NCBI RefSeq assembly: GCF_009818105.1
Contig: NZ_CP046564.1
Span: 1,860,001 to 1,924,000, forward strand
DNA from: Bacillus sp. N1-1
GTDB taxonomy: Bacteria > Bacillota > Bacilli > Bacillales > Guptibacillaceae
Direction of reading: 5' to 3'
DNA: 64,000 nucleotides
The position numbers and the translations under genes are program-made. The notes under the pieces are model-generated. The model saw only the letters and a list, made by a program, of their open reading frames with translations, did no database searches and was not told the origin of the DNA. Of the stretch, positions 25,609 to 41,722 are shown in pieces (the stretch's first letter is position 1; every line of letters starts with the position of its first letter).

Positions 25609-28365
25609 ATGAGCTTTAAAGAAACGCTCTTAATGCCAAAAACAAAATTTCCGATGAGAGGAAATTTACCAAATAAAGAGCCTGACATGCAAAAAGAATG
25701 GGAAAATATTAACCTTTATGCAAAAGTACAGGAAAGAACGAAAGACCGTCCATTGTTTGTGCTCCACGATGGCCCTCCATATGCGAATGGTGACATTCAT
25801 ATGGGCCACGCTGAAAACAAAGTGTTGAAAGATATCATCGTTCGTTATAAATCAATGAACGGTTTCAATGCACCTTACGTTCCAGGGTGGGATACACATG
25901 GACTTCCAATTGAGCAGGCGTTAACAAAAAAAGGCGTCGATCGTAAAAAGTTAACGGTAGCTGAATTTAGAAAGAAATGTGAAGAGTACGCATTAAAACA
26001 AGTCGATCGCCAGCGCGAACAGTTTAAGCGTCTTGGTGTTCGAGGCGATTGGGATAATCCATACATCACACTTCATAAAGGCTACGAAGCTCAACAAATC
26101 AAAGTGTTCGGTGAAATGGCGAAGCGCGGTTATATCTACAAAGATAAGAAAACCGTTTACTGGTCTCCAACTTCTGAATCAGCATTAGCAGAAGCTGAAA
26201 TCGAGTATCATGATAAGCGCTCCCCATCCATCTATGTTGCATTTGATGTAAAAGACGGTAAAGGTGTGCTGGCAGGGGATGAGAAGTTTATTATCTGGAC
26301 AACAACTCCATGGACGATCCCATCTAACCTTGCGATTGCGTTAAATGAGAAGTTTGAGTACAGTGTTGTTGATGCTGACGGCACAAAATACGTCGTTGCA
26401 ACAGAGCTTGTTGATCAATTAAAAGAAGAGTTTGAATGGACGAACGTAAGTGAAGTGAAGCGCGTTAAAGGTAGCGAGCTTGAATACGTAACAGCTCAGC
26501 ATCCGATCTATGACCGTGAGTCTCTCGTTATTCTTGGTGATCATGTAACACTTGACGCTGGTACAGGATGTGTTCATACGGCTCCTGGACACGGGGAAGA
26601 TGACTACTTGATCGGACGAAAGTATAAACTTGATATCCTCTGCCCGGTTGATGAAAAAGGTGTCTTTACCGATGAAGCTCCTGGATTTGAAGGGATGTTC
26701 TATGATAAAGCGAATAAGCCAATTACAGAGAAGCTTGAAGAAGCTGGAGCCCTTGTAAAGCTTACGTTCTTCACGCACTCTTATCCACATGATTGGCGTA
26801 CGAAGAAACCAATTATCTTCCGTGCAACGGAACAATGGTTTGCTTCTATTAAAGAGTTTCGTCCAGAGCTACTTCAAGCTGTGGCAGATGTGAATTGGTT
26901 CCCTACTTGGGGCGAGATTCGCCTTCACAATATGGTAAAAGATCGTGAAGATTGGTGTATCTCTCGTCAACGTGCATGGGGCGTTCCAATCCCAGTATTT
27001 TATGGCGAAAATAATGAGCCAATCATTACAGATGAAACAATTTCTCACGTATCAGACCTATTCCGTGAACACGGATCTAACATCTGGTTCGAGTGGGATG
27101 CAATAGACCTTCTTCCTGAAGGATTTACTTCAGGGCACAGTCCAAACGGAGAATTCCGGAAAGAAATGGACATTATGGACGTTTGGTTTGATTCAGGTTC
27201 ATCTCACCAGGCTGTACTAGAAGAGCGTAGCGATCTCGTTCGTCCTGCAGATTTGTATCTTGAAGGTTCTGATCAGTATCGTGGCTGGTTTAACTCATCT
27301 CTTTCTACAGCCGTAGCTGTAACTGGAAAAGCACCTTATAAAGCGGTTCTAAGCCACGGCTTCATCCTCGATGGTGAAGGAAAGAAAATGAGTAAATCTC
27401 TTGGAAACACAATGGTACCAAATGATGTCATGAAGCAATTAGGCGCAGATATTCTTCGTCTATGGGTATCATCAGCTGATTACCAGGCTGACGTGCGGGT
27501 ATCAGATGATATTTTAAAACAAGTAGCTGAAGTATACCGTAAGATTCGTAATACGTTCCGCTTTATGCTCGGTAATTTGGAAGGCTTTGATCCAGCTCAG
27601 CATCAAGTCGCTTATGAAAATCTAGGTGAACTTGATCAGTATATGCTAGTGAAGCTGAACAACTTAGTGTCAAAAGTGAAGAAAGCTTACGATGAGTATC
27701 AATTCTTAACGGTTTATAACACGATTCATAACTTCTTTACGATTGAAATGAGTTCGTTCTATCTTGATATTGCAAAAGATACGCTTTACATCGAGCATGA
27801 AGATCATCCGAAGCGCCGTGCGATTCAAACAGTTCTTTATCAGACGGCTGTAGCGTTAACGAAACTTCTTTCTCCAATTATTCCCCATACAGCTGAGGAA
27901 GTATGGCAGTATGTTCCTGGTGAAAACGAAGAATTAGTACAGCTATCGGATATGCCGGAAGTGAAGGATTTTGAAGGGACAGCAGATCTTGAACAGAAAT
28001 GGGATCATGTGATGGAACTTCGTGATGAAGTGCTAAAAGCATTAGAAGAAGCGCGTAACGAGAAGAAAATTGGTAAGTCGTTAACCGCTCAGCTTCATAT
28101 TTACGCTGATAATGGTACGAAAGATTTGCTTGAAGGCGTAGCGAATCTTGAGAAGCTCTTTATCGTATCTGGTGCTACAGTTGCCGGTACGAAGGCTGAA
28201 GCACCTGCAGAAGCAAAAGTATATGAAGAACTAGCGATCTCTGTTTCACCTGCTGAAGGAGAAACGTGTGAGCGCTGCTGGCAAGTGAAAACGGATGTTG
28301 GCACTGATAGCGAGTACCCAACTCTTTGCGCTAGCTGTGCTGAAACTGTTAAAAATCATTACTAA
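25609..28365 (+). CDS. ileS: Isoleucyl-tRNA synthetase
   Basis: Class I synthetase that charges tRNA-Ile. The HIGH motif is HMGH (64-67), KMSKS is at 593-597, the editing domain contains the [11 protein letters not shown] region, and the C-terminal zinc site is CERCWQ with CASC. At 918 residues it is the bacterial, mupirocin-sensitive type; the long eukaryote-like form is not seen. GAAGGAGG precedes the ATG. The preceding T-box gives isoleucine-starvation control. The position after divIVA is as in B. subtilis. Confidence 0.97.
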   Translation: MSFKETLLMPKTKFPMRGNLPNKEPDMQKEWENINLYAKVQERTKDRPLFVLHDGPPYANGDIHMGHAENKVLKDIIVRYKSMNGFNAPYVPGWDTHGLPIEQALTKKGVDRKKLTVAEFRKKCEEYALKQVDRQREQFKRLGVRGDWDNPYITLHKGYEAQQIKVFGEMAKRGYIYKDKKTVYWSPTSESALAEAEIEYHDKRSPSIYVAFDVKDGKGVLAGDEKFIIWTTTPWTIPSNLAIALNEKFEYSVVDADGTKYVVATELVDQLKEEFEWTNVSEVKRVKGSELEYVTAQHPIYDRESLVILGDHVTLDAGTGCVHTAPGHGEDDYLIGRKYKLDILCPVDEKGVFTDEAPGFEGMFYDKANKPITEKLEEAGALVKLTFFTHSYPHDWRTKKPIIFRATEQWFASIKEFRPELLQAVADVNWFPTWGEIRLHNMVKDREDWCISRQRAWGVPIPVFYGENNEPIITDETISHVSDLFREHGSNIWFEWDAIDLLPEGFTSGHSPNGEFRKEMDIMDVWFDSGSSHQAVLEERSDLVRPADLYLEGSDQYRGWFNSSLSTAVAVTGKAPYKAVLSHGFILDGEGKKMSKSLGNTMVPNDVMKQLGADILRLWVSSADYQADVRVSDDILKQVAEVYRKIRNTFRFMLGNLEGFDPAQHQVAYENLGELDQYMLVKLNNLVSKVKKAYDEYQFLTVYNTIHNFFTIEMSSFYLDIAKDTLYIEHEDHPKRRAIQTVLYQTAVALTKLLSPIIPHTAEEVWQYVPGENEELVQLSDMPEVKDFEGTADLEQKWDHVMELRDEVLKALEEARNEKKIGKSLTAQLHIYADNGTKDLLEGVANLEKLFIVSGATVAGTKAEAPAEAKVYEELAISVSPAEGETCERCWQVKTDVGTDSEYPTLCASCAETVKNHY

Positions 28366-28382
28366 TCGTGATCGTAAACGAG

Positions 28383-28413
28383 AAGACGCTTTGCAATTGC
28401 AGAGCGTCTTTTC
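28383..28413 (+). terminator. Terminator after ileS
   Basis: AAGACGCT pairs with AGCGTCTT, with an inner TGCAATTGCA extension, followed by TTTTCT. Confidence 0.85.
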
Positions 28414-28435
28414 TATATGACAACCGCAGTTTCGA

Positions 28436-28464
28436 TTGTCTGCTGAAGCAAGCTGTGCTAAACT
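28436..28464 (+). promoter_or_regulatory. Sigma-A promoter for lspA-rluD
   Basis: TTGTCT, a 17-base spacer, then TAAACT, with an extended TGC before the -10. It lies after the ileS terminator. Confidence 0.6.
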
Positions 28465-28499
28465 TTCATAGGAAGTAACATTTGATCGGAGGAGCGCTC

Positions 28500-28961
28500 G
28501 TGTGGAAATATCTCATAGCCATTGGCATCATTGTACTTGATCAGTGGACCAAATGGCTTGTTGTGAAGTATATGGAATATGGTGAAAACATAACGTTGAT
28601 CGATGGTTTTCTTTCTCTCACATCTCATCGAAACCGGGGCGCGGCCTTCGGAATCCTTCAAGGACAGATGATTTTCTTTTATATTATTACGATTTTCGTC
28701 ATTGGAGCGGTTATTTATTATATGAGACAGTATAAGCATAGCCGTTTCGTTAGTGTAACGCTGGCGCTCATACTTGGCGGCGCAATTGGGAACTTTATTG
28801 ATCGAGTACTTCGAGGAGAAGTGGTGGATTTTGTAAACACGTTCATCTTCTCTTATGACTTTCCGATATTTAACGTTGCCGATGCATCCCTTGTTGTAGG
28901 GGTTATACTCATTTTTATCGGAACCATTTTTGAAAGTAAGCAGGCTAAAGGGGAAAACTAA
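28500..28961 (+). CDS. lspA: Lipoprotein signal peptidase (signal peptidase II)
   Basis: Membrane aspartic protease that cleaves the signal peptide of diacylglyceryl-modified prolipoproteins. There are four membrane helices. The catalytic aspartates are Asp101 in GNFIDR and Asp128 in FNVADAS, and DQWTKWLV and HRNRGAAFG are the conserved entry motifs. I chose the GTG at 28500 (CGGAGGAG about five bases upstream; 153 residues, as in B. subtilis). An in-frame TTG at 28482 lies before the ribosome site. B. subtilis has the small dksA-like gene ylyA between ileS and lspA; it is missing here. The stop overlaps the next ATG. Confidence 0.94.
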   Translation: MWKYLIAIGIIVLDQWTKWLVVKYMEYGENITLIDGFLSLTSHRNRGAAFGILQGQMIFFYIITIFVIGAVIYYMRQYKHSRFVSVTLALILGGAIGNFIDRVLRGEVVDFVNTFIFSYDFPIFNVADASLVVGVILIFIGTIFESKQAKGEN

Positions 28962-29875
28962 TGGAAAAATTCACATTTAAAGTAGCAGAAGAAGAAAAAG
29001 GTGAGCGAATTGATAAGCTCATTACTTCTTATGAAAGCGACTGGTCACGTAGCCAGGTTCAAACTTGGATCAAAGAAAAAAACATTCAAGTAAATGGTGA
29101 AGCAGTAAAAGGCAATTATAAAGCAACAGCAGGCGATGAAATCGAAGTAACCGTTCCAGAGCCTGAGGAGTTAGAAATTGTTGCGGAGAACTTAAATCTT
29201 GAGATCGTTTATGAAGATGCAGATGTTCTTGTCGTGAATAAGCCTCGTGGAATGGTTGTTCATCCTGCACCGGGCCACGCTAGCGGCACGCTTGTAAATG
29301 GACTAATGTATCAAGTGAACGACCTAAGCGGCATTAATGGCGTTGTTCGCCCTGGGATTGTGCACAGAATCGATAAAGATACATCAGGTTTGTTGATGGT
29401 TGCTAAGAACGATAAGGCGCATGAATCACTCGTAAAGCAACTGCAAGCCAAAACAGTTAACAGACTATATACGGCCATTGTACATGGCAATATTCAGCAC
29501 GATGTAGGCACGATTGATGCTCCAATCGGACGAGATCGGCAAGATCGTCAAAAAATGACGGTGACGGATGAGAATAGTCGCGACGCTGTAACGCATTTTC
29601 GTGTGCTTGAGCGGTATCAGCAATATACGTATGTGGAGTGTAAGCTTGAAACAGGTCGGACGCATCAAATCCGCGTGCACATGAAGTATATCGATCATCC
29701 TGTCGCAGGGGACCCGAAATACGGACCAAGAAGAAAGTCGCTTCCAATTGACGGTCAGGCGCTACATGCAGGAGTACTAGGTTTTCGTCACCCCGTAACG
29801 GAAGAGTGGCTTGAATTCTCAGCACCTATTCCTGAAGATATCGAACGCTTATTAAAAAGACTTAGACAAGATTAA
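28961..29875 (+). CDS. ylyB: RluD-family 23S rRNA pseudouridine synthase
   Basis: An N-terminal S4 RNA-binding domain (about residues 13-75) is followed by the RluA/RluD catalytic domain. The catalytic aspartate is Asp138 in HRIDKDTSGLL, and GRTHQIRVHM is the second family motif. RluD-type enzymes modify 23S rRNA positions in helix 69, but the exact site for this orthologue is inferred. The length of 304 residues is normal. It overlaps lspA by one base, and the pyr promoter begins only a few bases after its stop. Confidence 0.92.
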   Translation: MEKFTFKVAEEEKGERIDKLITSYESDWSRSQVQTWIKEKNIQVNGEAVKGNYKATAGDEIEVTVPEPEELEIVAENLNLEIVYEDADVLVVNKPRGMVVHPAPGHASGTLVNGLMYQVNDLSGINGVVRPGIVHRIDKDTSGLLMVAKNDKAHESLVKQLQAKTVNRLYTAIVHGNIQHDVGTIDAPIGRDRQDRQKMTVTDENSRDAVTHFRVLERYQQYTYVECKLETGRTHQIRVHMKYIDHPVAGDPKYGPRRKSLPIDGQALHAGVLGFRHPVTEEWLEFSAPIPEDIERLLKRLRQD

Positions 29876-29877
29876 GG

Positions 29878-29906
29878 TTGACATTAGAGAAGATCTCTGC
29901 GATACT
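29878..29906 (+). promoter_or_regulatory. Sigma-A promoter of the pyr operon
   Basis: A perfect TTGACA, a 17-base spacer, then GATACT with an extended TGC before it. It overlaps the end of the preceding gene by almost nothing and drives the whole pyr operon. Confidence 0.8.
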
Positions 29907-29926
29907 CTTTGTAGACAACAGCATAC

Positions 29927-30032
29927 CCTTTAAGGACAGTCCAGTGAGGCTGCAAAGGAAAATCGGCTGCGTACGAACGCTACATTTGTATGCCCAAGAA
30001 CCCTTTTGCCCTCATGGCGAAAGGGTTTTTTT
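29927..30032 (+). ncRNA. PyrR attenuator 1, leader of pyrR
   Basis: The PyrR-binding anti-antiterminator has CAGTCCAGTGAGGCTG (about 29936-29951) closed by CCTTT/AAAGG. The terminator is AACCCTTTTGCC/GGCGAAAGGGTT (29999-30027) followed by T's. With UMP or UTP bound, PyrR holds the first hairpin, so the terminator forms and transcription stops. Confidence 0.9.
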
Positions 30033-30047
30033 AATGCTTAGGAATAG

Positions 30048-30611
<564 letters not shown>

Positions 30612-30617
30612 ATCGTG

Positions 30618-30715
30618 CTCCCTTTAATTTCGTCCAGAGAGACGGCCAAGGGAGGAACCGCGTTCCGTTATAGGACACGCGTGTACCTCCTTGCGGCCAT
30701 GCAAGGAGTTTTTTT
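30618..30715 (+). ncRNA. PyrR attenuator 2, between pyrR and pyrP
   Basis: The binding loop CGTCCAGAGAGACG (30631-30644) is closed by CTCCC/GGGAG. The terminator is CTCCTTGC/GCAAGGAG (30687-30708) plus seven T's. The loop core CCAGAGAGAC matches the PyrR-binding consensus. Confidence 0.9.
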
Positions 30716-30757
30716 ATAAGCATGGCCGGGACACGCACAACCGAGGAGGAAAACATC

Positions 30758-32074
30758 ATGAAACAAGTACTAGGAATTCGAGACGTTCCAAAACCATCAA
30801 GTTGGCTTACATTAAGCTTACAGCATTTATTCGCCATGTTTGGCGCAACGATATTAGTTCCGTTTCTCGTCGGTCTTGATCCGGCCGTGGCTCTTGTCTC
30901 AAGTGGACTTGGTACACTAGCGTATCTCTTAATTACGAAAGGTCGAATTCCTGCTTATCTCGGCTCATCATTCGCCTTCATAGCACCAATCATATCAGCG
31001 GTATCATTGCATGGCCCTGAAGGAGCGATGATCGGAAGCTTTTTTGCAGGAATTGTTTACGGATTAGTTGCGATCGGAATTCGAGCACTTGGCTTAAACT
31101 GGCTCTTAAAGCTGCTGCCACCGATCGTTGTAGGACCGGTCATTATGGTTATTGGACTCGGGCTTGCGGGAACGGCGATTGACATGGCCATGAACAACCC
31201 GGCGACGGAAGCCTATAGCGGCACGCACTTTACTGTCGCACTTGTTACGCTTGGGGTTACCATTCTTGCTTCGATGTTTTTAAGAGGATTTTTCAGCCTG
31301 ATCCCAATCTTAATCGGCATTGTATCAGGATATACATTTGCTTACTTTATGGGCATTGTTGACTTAACACCAATTAAAGAAGCTTCATTCTTTCAAATGC
31401 CAGACTTTATCATCCCGTTTGCGGATTACAATCCAGTAGACGTCTTCTCATGGGAAATCTTGTTCATTATGGTTCCCATCGCTGTTGTCACGATCGCTGA
31501 ACACATTGGCGATCAGATGGTCTTAAGTAAAGTAGCCGGAAAAAACTTCTTAAAAACACCAGGTCTTCACCGTTCTATTCTTGGTGACGGCGTAGCGACA
31601 ATGATTTCATCTTGTCTTGGTGGACCGCCAAACACAACTTACGGCGAAAACATCGGAGTGCTTGCCATTACACGCGTGTTCAGCGTCTTCGTCATAGGAG
31701 GAGCCGCCGTGCTCGCACTCATGTTCGGCTTCGTAGGAAAAGTAACGGCGCTTATCTCAACAATTCCAACGGCCGTCATGGGCGGAGTTTCAATCCTTCT
31801 GTTTGGAATTATTGCTTCTTCAGGCCTACGCATGCTAATCGATAACAAAATCGATCTTGGAGAAAAGCGAAACTTGATTATCTCCTCTGTTATTCTTGTC
31901 ATCGGTGTAGGTGGTGCCTTCATCCAGGTAAGTGATAACTTGCAAATTGCTGGCATGGCTCTAGCTACGATTATCGGTATTGCGCTAAACTTGATACTGC
32001 CTGGAGGAAGCTCACAGCAATCAGTAGAAAAAATGTTCGAAGAAGATCTTGAAAACAATGAACCAGCTGCATAG
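30758..32074 (+). CDS. pyrP: Uracil permease
   Basis: Uracil:proton symporter of the nucleobase-cation symporter 2 (NCS2) family with about 14 membrane segments. Family motifs include the opening LQHLFAMFGATILVPFLVG, the substrate region VTIAEHIGDQMVLSKV and GGPPNTTYGENIGVLAITR. I chose the ATG at 30758 because GAGGAGG lies about seven bases upstream; the in-frame ATG at 30722 lies just after the attenuator. The predicted length is 438 residues. Placement between two PyrR attenuators lets uracil uptake be shut off together with synthesis. Confidence 0.95.
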   Translation: MKQVLGIRDVPKPSSWLTLSLQHLFAMFGATILVPFLVGLDPAVALVSSGLGTLAYLLITKGRIPAYLGSSFAFIAPIISAVSLHGPEGAMIGSFFAGIVYGLVAIGIRALGLNWLLKLLPPIVVGPVIMVIGLGLAGTAIDMAMNNPATEAYSGTHFTVALVTLGVTILASMFLRGFFSLIPILIGIVSGYTFAYFMGIVDLTPIKEASFFQMPDFIIPFADYNPVDVFSWEILFIMVPIAVVTIAEHIGDQMVLSKVAGKNFLKTPGLHRSILGDGVATMISSCLGGPPNTTYGENIGVLAITRVFSVFVIGGAAVLALMFGFVGKVTALISTIPTAVMGGVSILLFGIIASSGLRMLIDNKIDLGEKRNLIISSVILVIGVGGAFIQVSDNLQIAGMALATIIGIALNLILPGGSSQQSVEKMFEEDLENNEPAA

Positions 32075-32080
32075 TATCAT

Positions 32081-33110
<1,030 letters not shown>

Positions 33111-33111
<1 letters not shown>

Positions 33112-34391
33112 TGCTAATCCAAAACGCGAAACTAGTAAACGAAGCTGGAGAATTGATGGAGCAGGATGTTCTTGTAAATGAGGAAGGACGAATTGAAAAA
33201 ATCGCAAAAGGGATTGAAAAAGGAGCACATGAAACGTTTGATGCAAAAGGAAATCTTCTCGTTCCTGGTCTTGTTGATCTCCACGTTCATTTAAGAGAAC
33301 CTGGCGGCGAGCATAAAGAGACAATTGAAACGGGAACGAAAGCTGCAGCAAAAGGTGGATTTACAACTATAGCGGCGATGCCGAATACAAGACCTGTTCC
33401 AGATAATATAGATACGATGGACAAATTGATGGAACGAATTAAGGAAACGGCTAGCGTACGGGTCCTTCCATACGGAGCGATTACAACGAGACAGCTTGGT
33501 GAAGAGCTTACGAATTTTAAAGGATTACAAACTAGCGGTGCATTTGCGTTAACGGACGATGGCGTTGGTGTACAGAACGCAGGAATGATGCTAGAAGCGA
33601 TGAAGCGTGCGGCAGCTAGTAACCTATCCATTGTTGCTCACTGCGAAGAAAATACGTTGATCAATGGCGGAAGCGTTCATGAAGGGCATTTTTCTAAAGA
33701 AAACGGATTAAACGGTATCCCGTCAGTATGTGAAGCGGTACATATTGCAAGAGACGTACTGCTCGCTGAAGCAGCAGGCGTACATTATCACGTTTGTCAT
33801 ATTAGCACGAAAGAATCCGTACGCGTCGTTCGCGATGCGAAACGGGCCGGGGTTAACGTCACTGCAGAGGTGACACCTCATCATTTGCTTCTATCAGAAG
33901 ATGACATCCCTGGACTTGATACAAATTATAAAATGAATCCTCCGTTACGCTCGAAGGAAGATCGAGAGGCCCTACTTGAAGGACTGCTCGATGGGACAAT
34001 CGATTTTATTGCAACAGATCATGCCCCACATTCACAGGATGAAAAGGCACAATCAATGGAAAAAGCACCGTTTGGCATCGTTGGACTGGAGACAGCCTTT
34101 CCGCTTCTTTACACTCATTTTGTTGAAAAAGGGACGTTTACGCTCAAGCAACTTGTGGATTGGTTAACGGTTAAGCCAGCGCGCGCATTTGGCTTAGAAT
34201 ACGGCACGCTTGCGAGTGGCGTACAAGCCGATATGACCATTATTAATTTAACAGAGGAAGAGGATATTAATCCGGAGTTATTTGTCTCAAAAGGGAAAAA
34301 CACTCCATTTAATGGGTGGCCGTGCAAAGGATGGCCAGTCGCAACATTTGTAAATGGAAAAATTGTGTTTGAAAAGGGGAGCGATCAATGA
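33111..34391 (+). CDS. pyrC: Dihydroorotase
   Basis: Zinc amidohydrolase that closes carbamoyl aspartate to dihydroorotate. The metal-binding HVH (58-60, in [11 protein letters not shown]) and later histidines (VAHCEE, HVCHIST) plus [12 protein letters not shown] are seen. At 426 residues it is the type I class. It overlaps pyrB by one base and pyrAA by about four bases. Confidence 0.95.
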
Positions 34392-35479
34392 TGAAAAGAC
34401 AGCTAATACTAGAAGATGGATCCATTTTTGTAGGAAAAGCATTTGGGAGTGACATCGAAAAAAGCGGTGAAGTTGTTTTTAACACAGGCATGACAGGCTA
34501 TCAAGAAATTTTATCAGATCCTTCTTACTGTGCTCAAATCGTCACGCTTACGTATCCGTTAATCGGAAACTACGGCATTAACCGAGATGATTTTGAATCG
34601 ATTAACCCATCTGTACACGGCCTTATCGTTAAAGAAGCAACGGCTGCGCCAAGCTATTGGAGAAATGAAATGACGCTTGATGAACTGCTTCGTGTGAAAG
34701 GCATTCCCGGGCTAGAAGGAATTGATACAAGAAAGCTAACAAAGCTTATTCGTTCGAATGGAACACTAAAAGGAAAGATGTGTAGCATGGACGTCGATCC
34801 AGAAAAAATTGCACGTGATCTAAGAGAAACCCCGTTAAAACGAGATCAGGTGAAGCAGGTTTCCATTAAAGCACCATACGCAAGTCCAGGACGGGGCTTC
34901 CGTATTGTTCTTGTCGATTTTGGGATGAAGCACGGCATTCTGAGAGAATTAACAAAGCGTAAATGTGATGTGGTTGTCGTTCCGTACAATACGTCAGCGG
35001 AAGATATTCTTCGCCTAAACCCTGATGGCGTCATGCTTAGTAACGGTCCTGGGGACCCGAAAGATGTTCCCGAGGCTGTAGAGATGATCAACGGCATTCT
35101 TGGTAAAATCCCGCTCTTTGGCATTTGTCTTGGTCATCAGCTATTTGCCCTTGCTTGCGGAGCGGAATCAGAGAAAATGAAGTTTGGCCATAGAGGGTCG
35201 AATCACCCGGTAATGGATTTATCAACAAAACGCGTGGCGATTACTTCTCAAAATCACGGCTATACGATCGCACCTGAAACGATAGAGAATACGGAGTTAA
35301 TTGTCACACATGTGGCAGTAAACGATGGTTCAATTGAAGGGGTTAAACATAAGGAGTATGCAGCTTTCAGTGTGCAATACCATCCAGAAGCTTCACCTGG
35401 ACCTGAAGATTCCAATGAACTTTTTGACGACTTTATCGCGATGATTACAACATTCAAGGGGGAAAAAACATATGCCTAA
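34388..35479 (+). CDS. pyrAA: Carbamoyl-phosphate synthase small (glutaminase) subunit
   Basis: Supplies ammonia from glutamine to the large subunit. The N-terminal small-subunit domain ([17 protein letters not shown]) is followed by a class I glutamine amidotransferase domain, with the catalytic Cys247 in FGICLGHQ and His in [11 protein letters not shown]. The start may be this ATG (4-base overlap with pyrC) or the next codon, also ATG, which fits the B. subtilis MKRR start; the difference is one residue. It overlaps pyrAB by eight bases. Confidence 0.95.
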   Translation: MMKRQLILEDGSIFVGKAFGSDIEKSGEVVFNTGMTGYQEILSDPSYCAQIVTLTYPLIGNYGINRDDFESINPSVHGLIVKEATAAPSYWRNEMTLDELLRVKGIPGLEGIDTRKLTKLIRSNGTLKGKMCSMDVDPEKIARDLRETPLKRDQVKQVSIKAPYASPGRGFRIVLVDFGMKHGILRELTKRKCDVVVVPYNTSAEDILRLNPDGVMLSNGPGDPKDVPEAVEMINGILGKIPLFGICLGHQLFALACGAESEKMKFGHRGSNHPVMDLSTKRVAITSQNHGYTIAPETIENTELIVTHVAVNDGSIEGVKHKEYAAFSVQYHPEASPGPEDSNELFDDFIAMITTFKGEKTYA

Positions 35480-38400
35480 ACGTACAGATATTCAAAAAAT
35501 CCTTGTGATCGGATCAGGACCGATTGTTATCGGGCAAGCAGCAGAATTTGACTATGCAGGGACGCAAGCGTGTCAGGCGTTAAAAGAAGAAGGGTATGAA
35601 GTGATCCTCGTAAACTCGAATCCGGCGACGATTATGACAGATACAACGATTGCCGACGAAGTTTACATCGAGCCACTAACGCTTGATTTTGTTAGCCGAA
35701 TCATTCGAAAAGAACGACCAGATGCTCTTCTTGCGACGCTTGGAGGACAAACTGGACTAAATATGGCAATGGAATTATCAGAAGCGGGCGTTTTAAAAGA
35801 CTATGAAGTAGAACTTTTAGGTACTAAACTTGATGCGATTCAGCAGGCAGAGGATCGTGATTTGTTTCGTACGCTCATGAATGAGCTAAACGAGCCAGTA
35901 CCGGAAAGTGATATTATTCATAATCTCGAAGAAGCCTATCAATTTGTGAAGCGAATTGGCTACCCGGTAATCGTTCGCCCTGCCTATACGCTCGGAGGAA
36001 CAGGCGGCGGAATTGTAAACAATGATGAAGAGCTAGAAGAAATTGTTTCAAGTGGACTTAAATACAGCCCGGTCACCCAATGTCTTCTCGAGAAAAGCAT
36101 TGCAGGCTTTAAAGAAGTGGAGTATGAAGTGATGCGTGATGGTCAGGATCAGGCGATCGTCGTTTGTAACATGGAGAACATTGACCCAGTTGGCATTCAC
36201 ACTGGTGACTCCATTGTTGTGGCACCGAGTCAAACGCTATCAGATCGAGATTATCAAATGCTAAGAAACGTCGCACTAAAAGTAATCCGTGCCTTAAAGA
36301 TTGAAGGAGGCTGTAACATTCAGCTTGCTCTAGACCCATACAGTTTCCAATATTACATCATTGAGGTAAATCCTAGGGTTAGCCGTTCCTCCGCTCTTGC
36401 ATCGAAAGCAACGGGCTATCCAATTGCCAAACTTGCAGCGAAAATCGCGGTTGGACTTTCGCTTGCAGAAATGAAAAATCCTGTTACAGGAAAAACATAT
36501 GCAAGCTTCGAACCAGCATTAGACTATGTCGTTTCGAAAATTCCAAGGTGGCCGTTTGATAAGTTTGAGAGTGCAAATCGAAAGTTAGGAACGCAAATGA
36601 AGGCGACAGGCGAAGTGATGGCGATCGGCCGGACGCTAGAAGAATCCCTGTTAAAAGCTGTGCGTTCTTTAGAATCGAACGTCAGTCATATATGCATTCC
36701 AGAATTAGCTGACCTTGACGACGAAACGCTGGAAAAACGAATCCGCTTCGCAGATGATGAGCGCATCTTTGTTGTAGCGGAAGCATTTAGAAGAGGAAAG
36801 ACAATGAAACAAATTCATGACTGGAGCATGATTGATCATTATTTCCTCGTGAAGATACAAGGAATTATTGAGCTCGAAAACAAACTAAAAGAAAATAAAG
36901 GGAATCTTGATCTTTTACTTGAAGCTAAACAAAAAGGGTTCTCAGACGATATCGTTGCAACTCTCTGGAATCAAAAAGAGCTTGAAATTTATGAGCTCAG
37001 AACAAAAGAATCCATCCGACCTGTCTATAAAATGGTCGATACCTGTGCAGGGGAATTTGAATCTGAAACACCGTATTACTACTCAACTTATGAAGAAGAA
37101 AATGAGTCGCTAGAGACGCCGAAAGAGAGTGTGCTTGTACTTGGTTCAGGACCAATTCGAATCGGGCAAGGAATTGAGTTTGACTACGCAACCGTACACA
37201 GCGTTTGGGCAATTCGCGAAGCTGGATATGAAGCAATTATTATAAATAATAATCCAGAAACAGTTTCAACGGATTTCAGTATTTCAGATAAGCTATATTT
37301 TGAACCCTTAACAGTGGAAGATGTGATGCACGTCATCGATCTTGAGAAGCCTAAAGGCGTTATCGTACAGTTCGGCGGCCAGACGGCTATCAATCTAGCA
37401 GATGAACTATCAGCGCGAGGCGTGAACATTCTAGGAACTTCGTTAGAAGATATGGATCGGGCAGAAAATCGCGACAAGTTTGAAATGGCGATGGCAGAGC
37501 TGAATATTCCGCAACCAGAAGGAAAGACCGCAACGTCTGTTGATCAAGCTGTCTCGATTGCCGAGCGAATTGGCTATCCTGTCCTTGTTCGCCCATCTTA
37601 TGTACTTGGCGGAAGAGCGATGGAAATTGTCTACAAAGAAAGCGAGCTTCTTCATTACATGGAAAATGCGGTTAAAGTAAATCCGCAGCATCCAGTCTTA
37701 ATCGATCGCTATTTGATGGGGAAAGAAATTGAAGTTGATGCGATCTCTGACGGAGAAACCGTATTTATTCCAGGAATAATGGAGCACATCGAGCGCGCTG
37801 GAATTCACTCAGGCGATTCCATCGCGGTGTATCCACCTCAGAGCTTATCCAGTGAAGTAAAGCAGACGCTTATTGATCAAACGATCACGCTTGCGAGAGG
37901 ATTGAAAATCAAAGGGCTCCTGAATATTCAATATGTGATTCAAAATGAGCAGGTATTTGTGCTCGAAGTGAATCCAAGATCAAGTCGAACCGTGCCATTT
38001 TTAAGTAAAATTACTGGAGTACCTATGGCGAATCTAGCTACGAAAGTGATCCTCGGATCGTCGCTCACATCACTTGGTTATGAAACAGGGTATGGAACGG
38101 AAAGAGATGACGTGTATGTGAAAGTACCGGTCTTCTCCTTTGCGAAGTTACGTCGCGTTGACATTACGCTAGGGCCAGAAATGAAGTCAACAGGTGAGGT
38201 AATGGGTCGCGATTATACGCTTGAAAAAGCTCTTTATAAAGGACTCGTTGCTTCGGGTATGAAGATTCCTACGCACGGATCGGTCTTATTCACAATCGCC
38301 GATAAAGACAAAGAAGAAGCGATTGATATTGTAAAACGGTTCAATGCAATCGGCTACCACATTCTTGCGACAGAAGGAACGGCTCACATTATTCGAGAAC

Positions 38401-38677
38401 TCGGAATTCCAGTAACAGTTGTCAATAAAATCGGAGCAGAGAAACCGAATTTATTACACGTCATTCGTGAAGGGCAGGCACAATTTGTCATTAATACACT
38501 CACAAGAGGAAAGCAACCTGCACGTGACGGCTTCCGCATTCGACGCGAGTCAGTGGAAAACGGCGTTGTTTGCTTCACGTCGCTTGATACAGCAAAAGCG
38601 TTGCTACGGGTCATTGAGACGATGACGTTTACGAGCACAAGCATGCCGAAGTTTCATGAAAAAGAAGTGGTTCGTTC

Positions 38678-38681
<4 letters not shown>
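35472..38681 (+). CDS. pyrAB: Carbamoyl-phosphate synthase large subunit
   Basis: Makes carbamoyl phosphate from bicarbonate, ammonia and two ATP. The internally duplicated structure is clear. The first ATP-grasp half begins [20 protein letters not shown] and the second, at about residue 555, [22 protein letters not shown]-terminal MGS-like allosteric domain covers about the last 140 residues and is expected to bind UMP or PRPP. The length of 1069 residues is normal. Being inside the PyrR-controlled operon, it is the pyrimidine-specific enzyme. Confidence 0.97.
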
Positions 38682-41064
<2,383 letters not shown>

Positions 41065-41081
<17 letters not shown>

Positions 41082-41712
41082 AGCACTATTGGAAATTAAA
41101 GCCGTCAGCCTACAGCCTAATAACCCTTTTACGTGGTCATCAGGTTTATTATCACCGATTTACTGTGATAATCGTTTAACCCTTTCTTATCCAAAGGTAA
41201 GAAAGGAAATTGCGAGTGGGCTTGTCGATATGGTGAAAGAAAAATACGCTGATGCAGAAGTGATTGCCGGGACAGCAACCGCTGGTATTCCTCACGCTGC
41301 CTGGGTGAGCGACCTCCTCGATCTTCCGATGGTATACGTTCGCGGAAGTGCAAAAGGTCATGGAAAAGGAAATGTGATTGAAGGAAAAGTAGAGGTAGGA
41401 CAAAAGGTTGTTGTAATTGAAGATTTGGTTTCAACGGGAGGCAGTGCGATCGAGGCTGTGAAACAATTAGAAGCTGCTGGCGCTAACGTGCTCGGTGTAG
41501 CCGCCATTTTTACATATGGAATGAAAAAAGGTGCAGAACAGTTCGCCAGCGCGGAAATTGCCTGGGATACGCTCACCAATTTCGATGAATTATTAACATG
41601 TGCCGTAGAAACAGGTATGATTGAAGAAAGAGAGGTTCAATCACTGCTTCACTGGCGCGACAATCCATCCTCAAAAGAATGGTTGGAGCAGTTGAAAGAT
41701 CTCTCCGTTTAG
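41065..41712 (+). CDS. pyrE: Orotate phosphoribosyltransferase
   Basis: Forms OMP from orotate and PRPP. The PRPP loop is [18 protein letters not shown], and [16 protein letters not shown] is the conserved N-terminal region. The length of 215 residues is normal. GAGGAAG lies before the ATG within pyrF. This is the last biosynthetic gene of the operon; only ten bases separate it from a methyltransferase gene. Confidence 0.95.
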
Positions 41713-41722
41713 GAGGGCTAAG

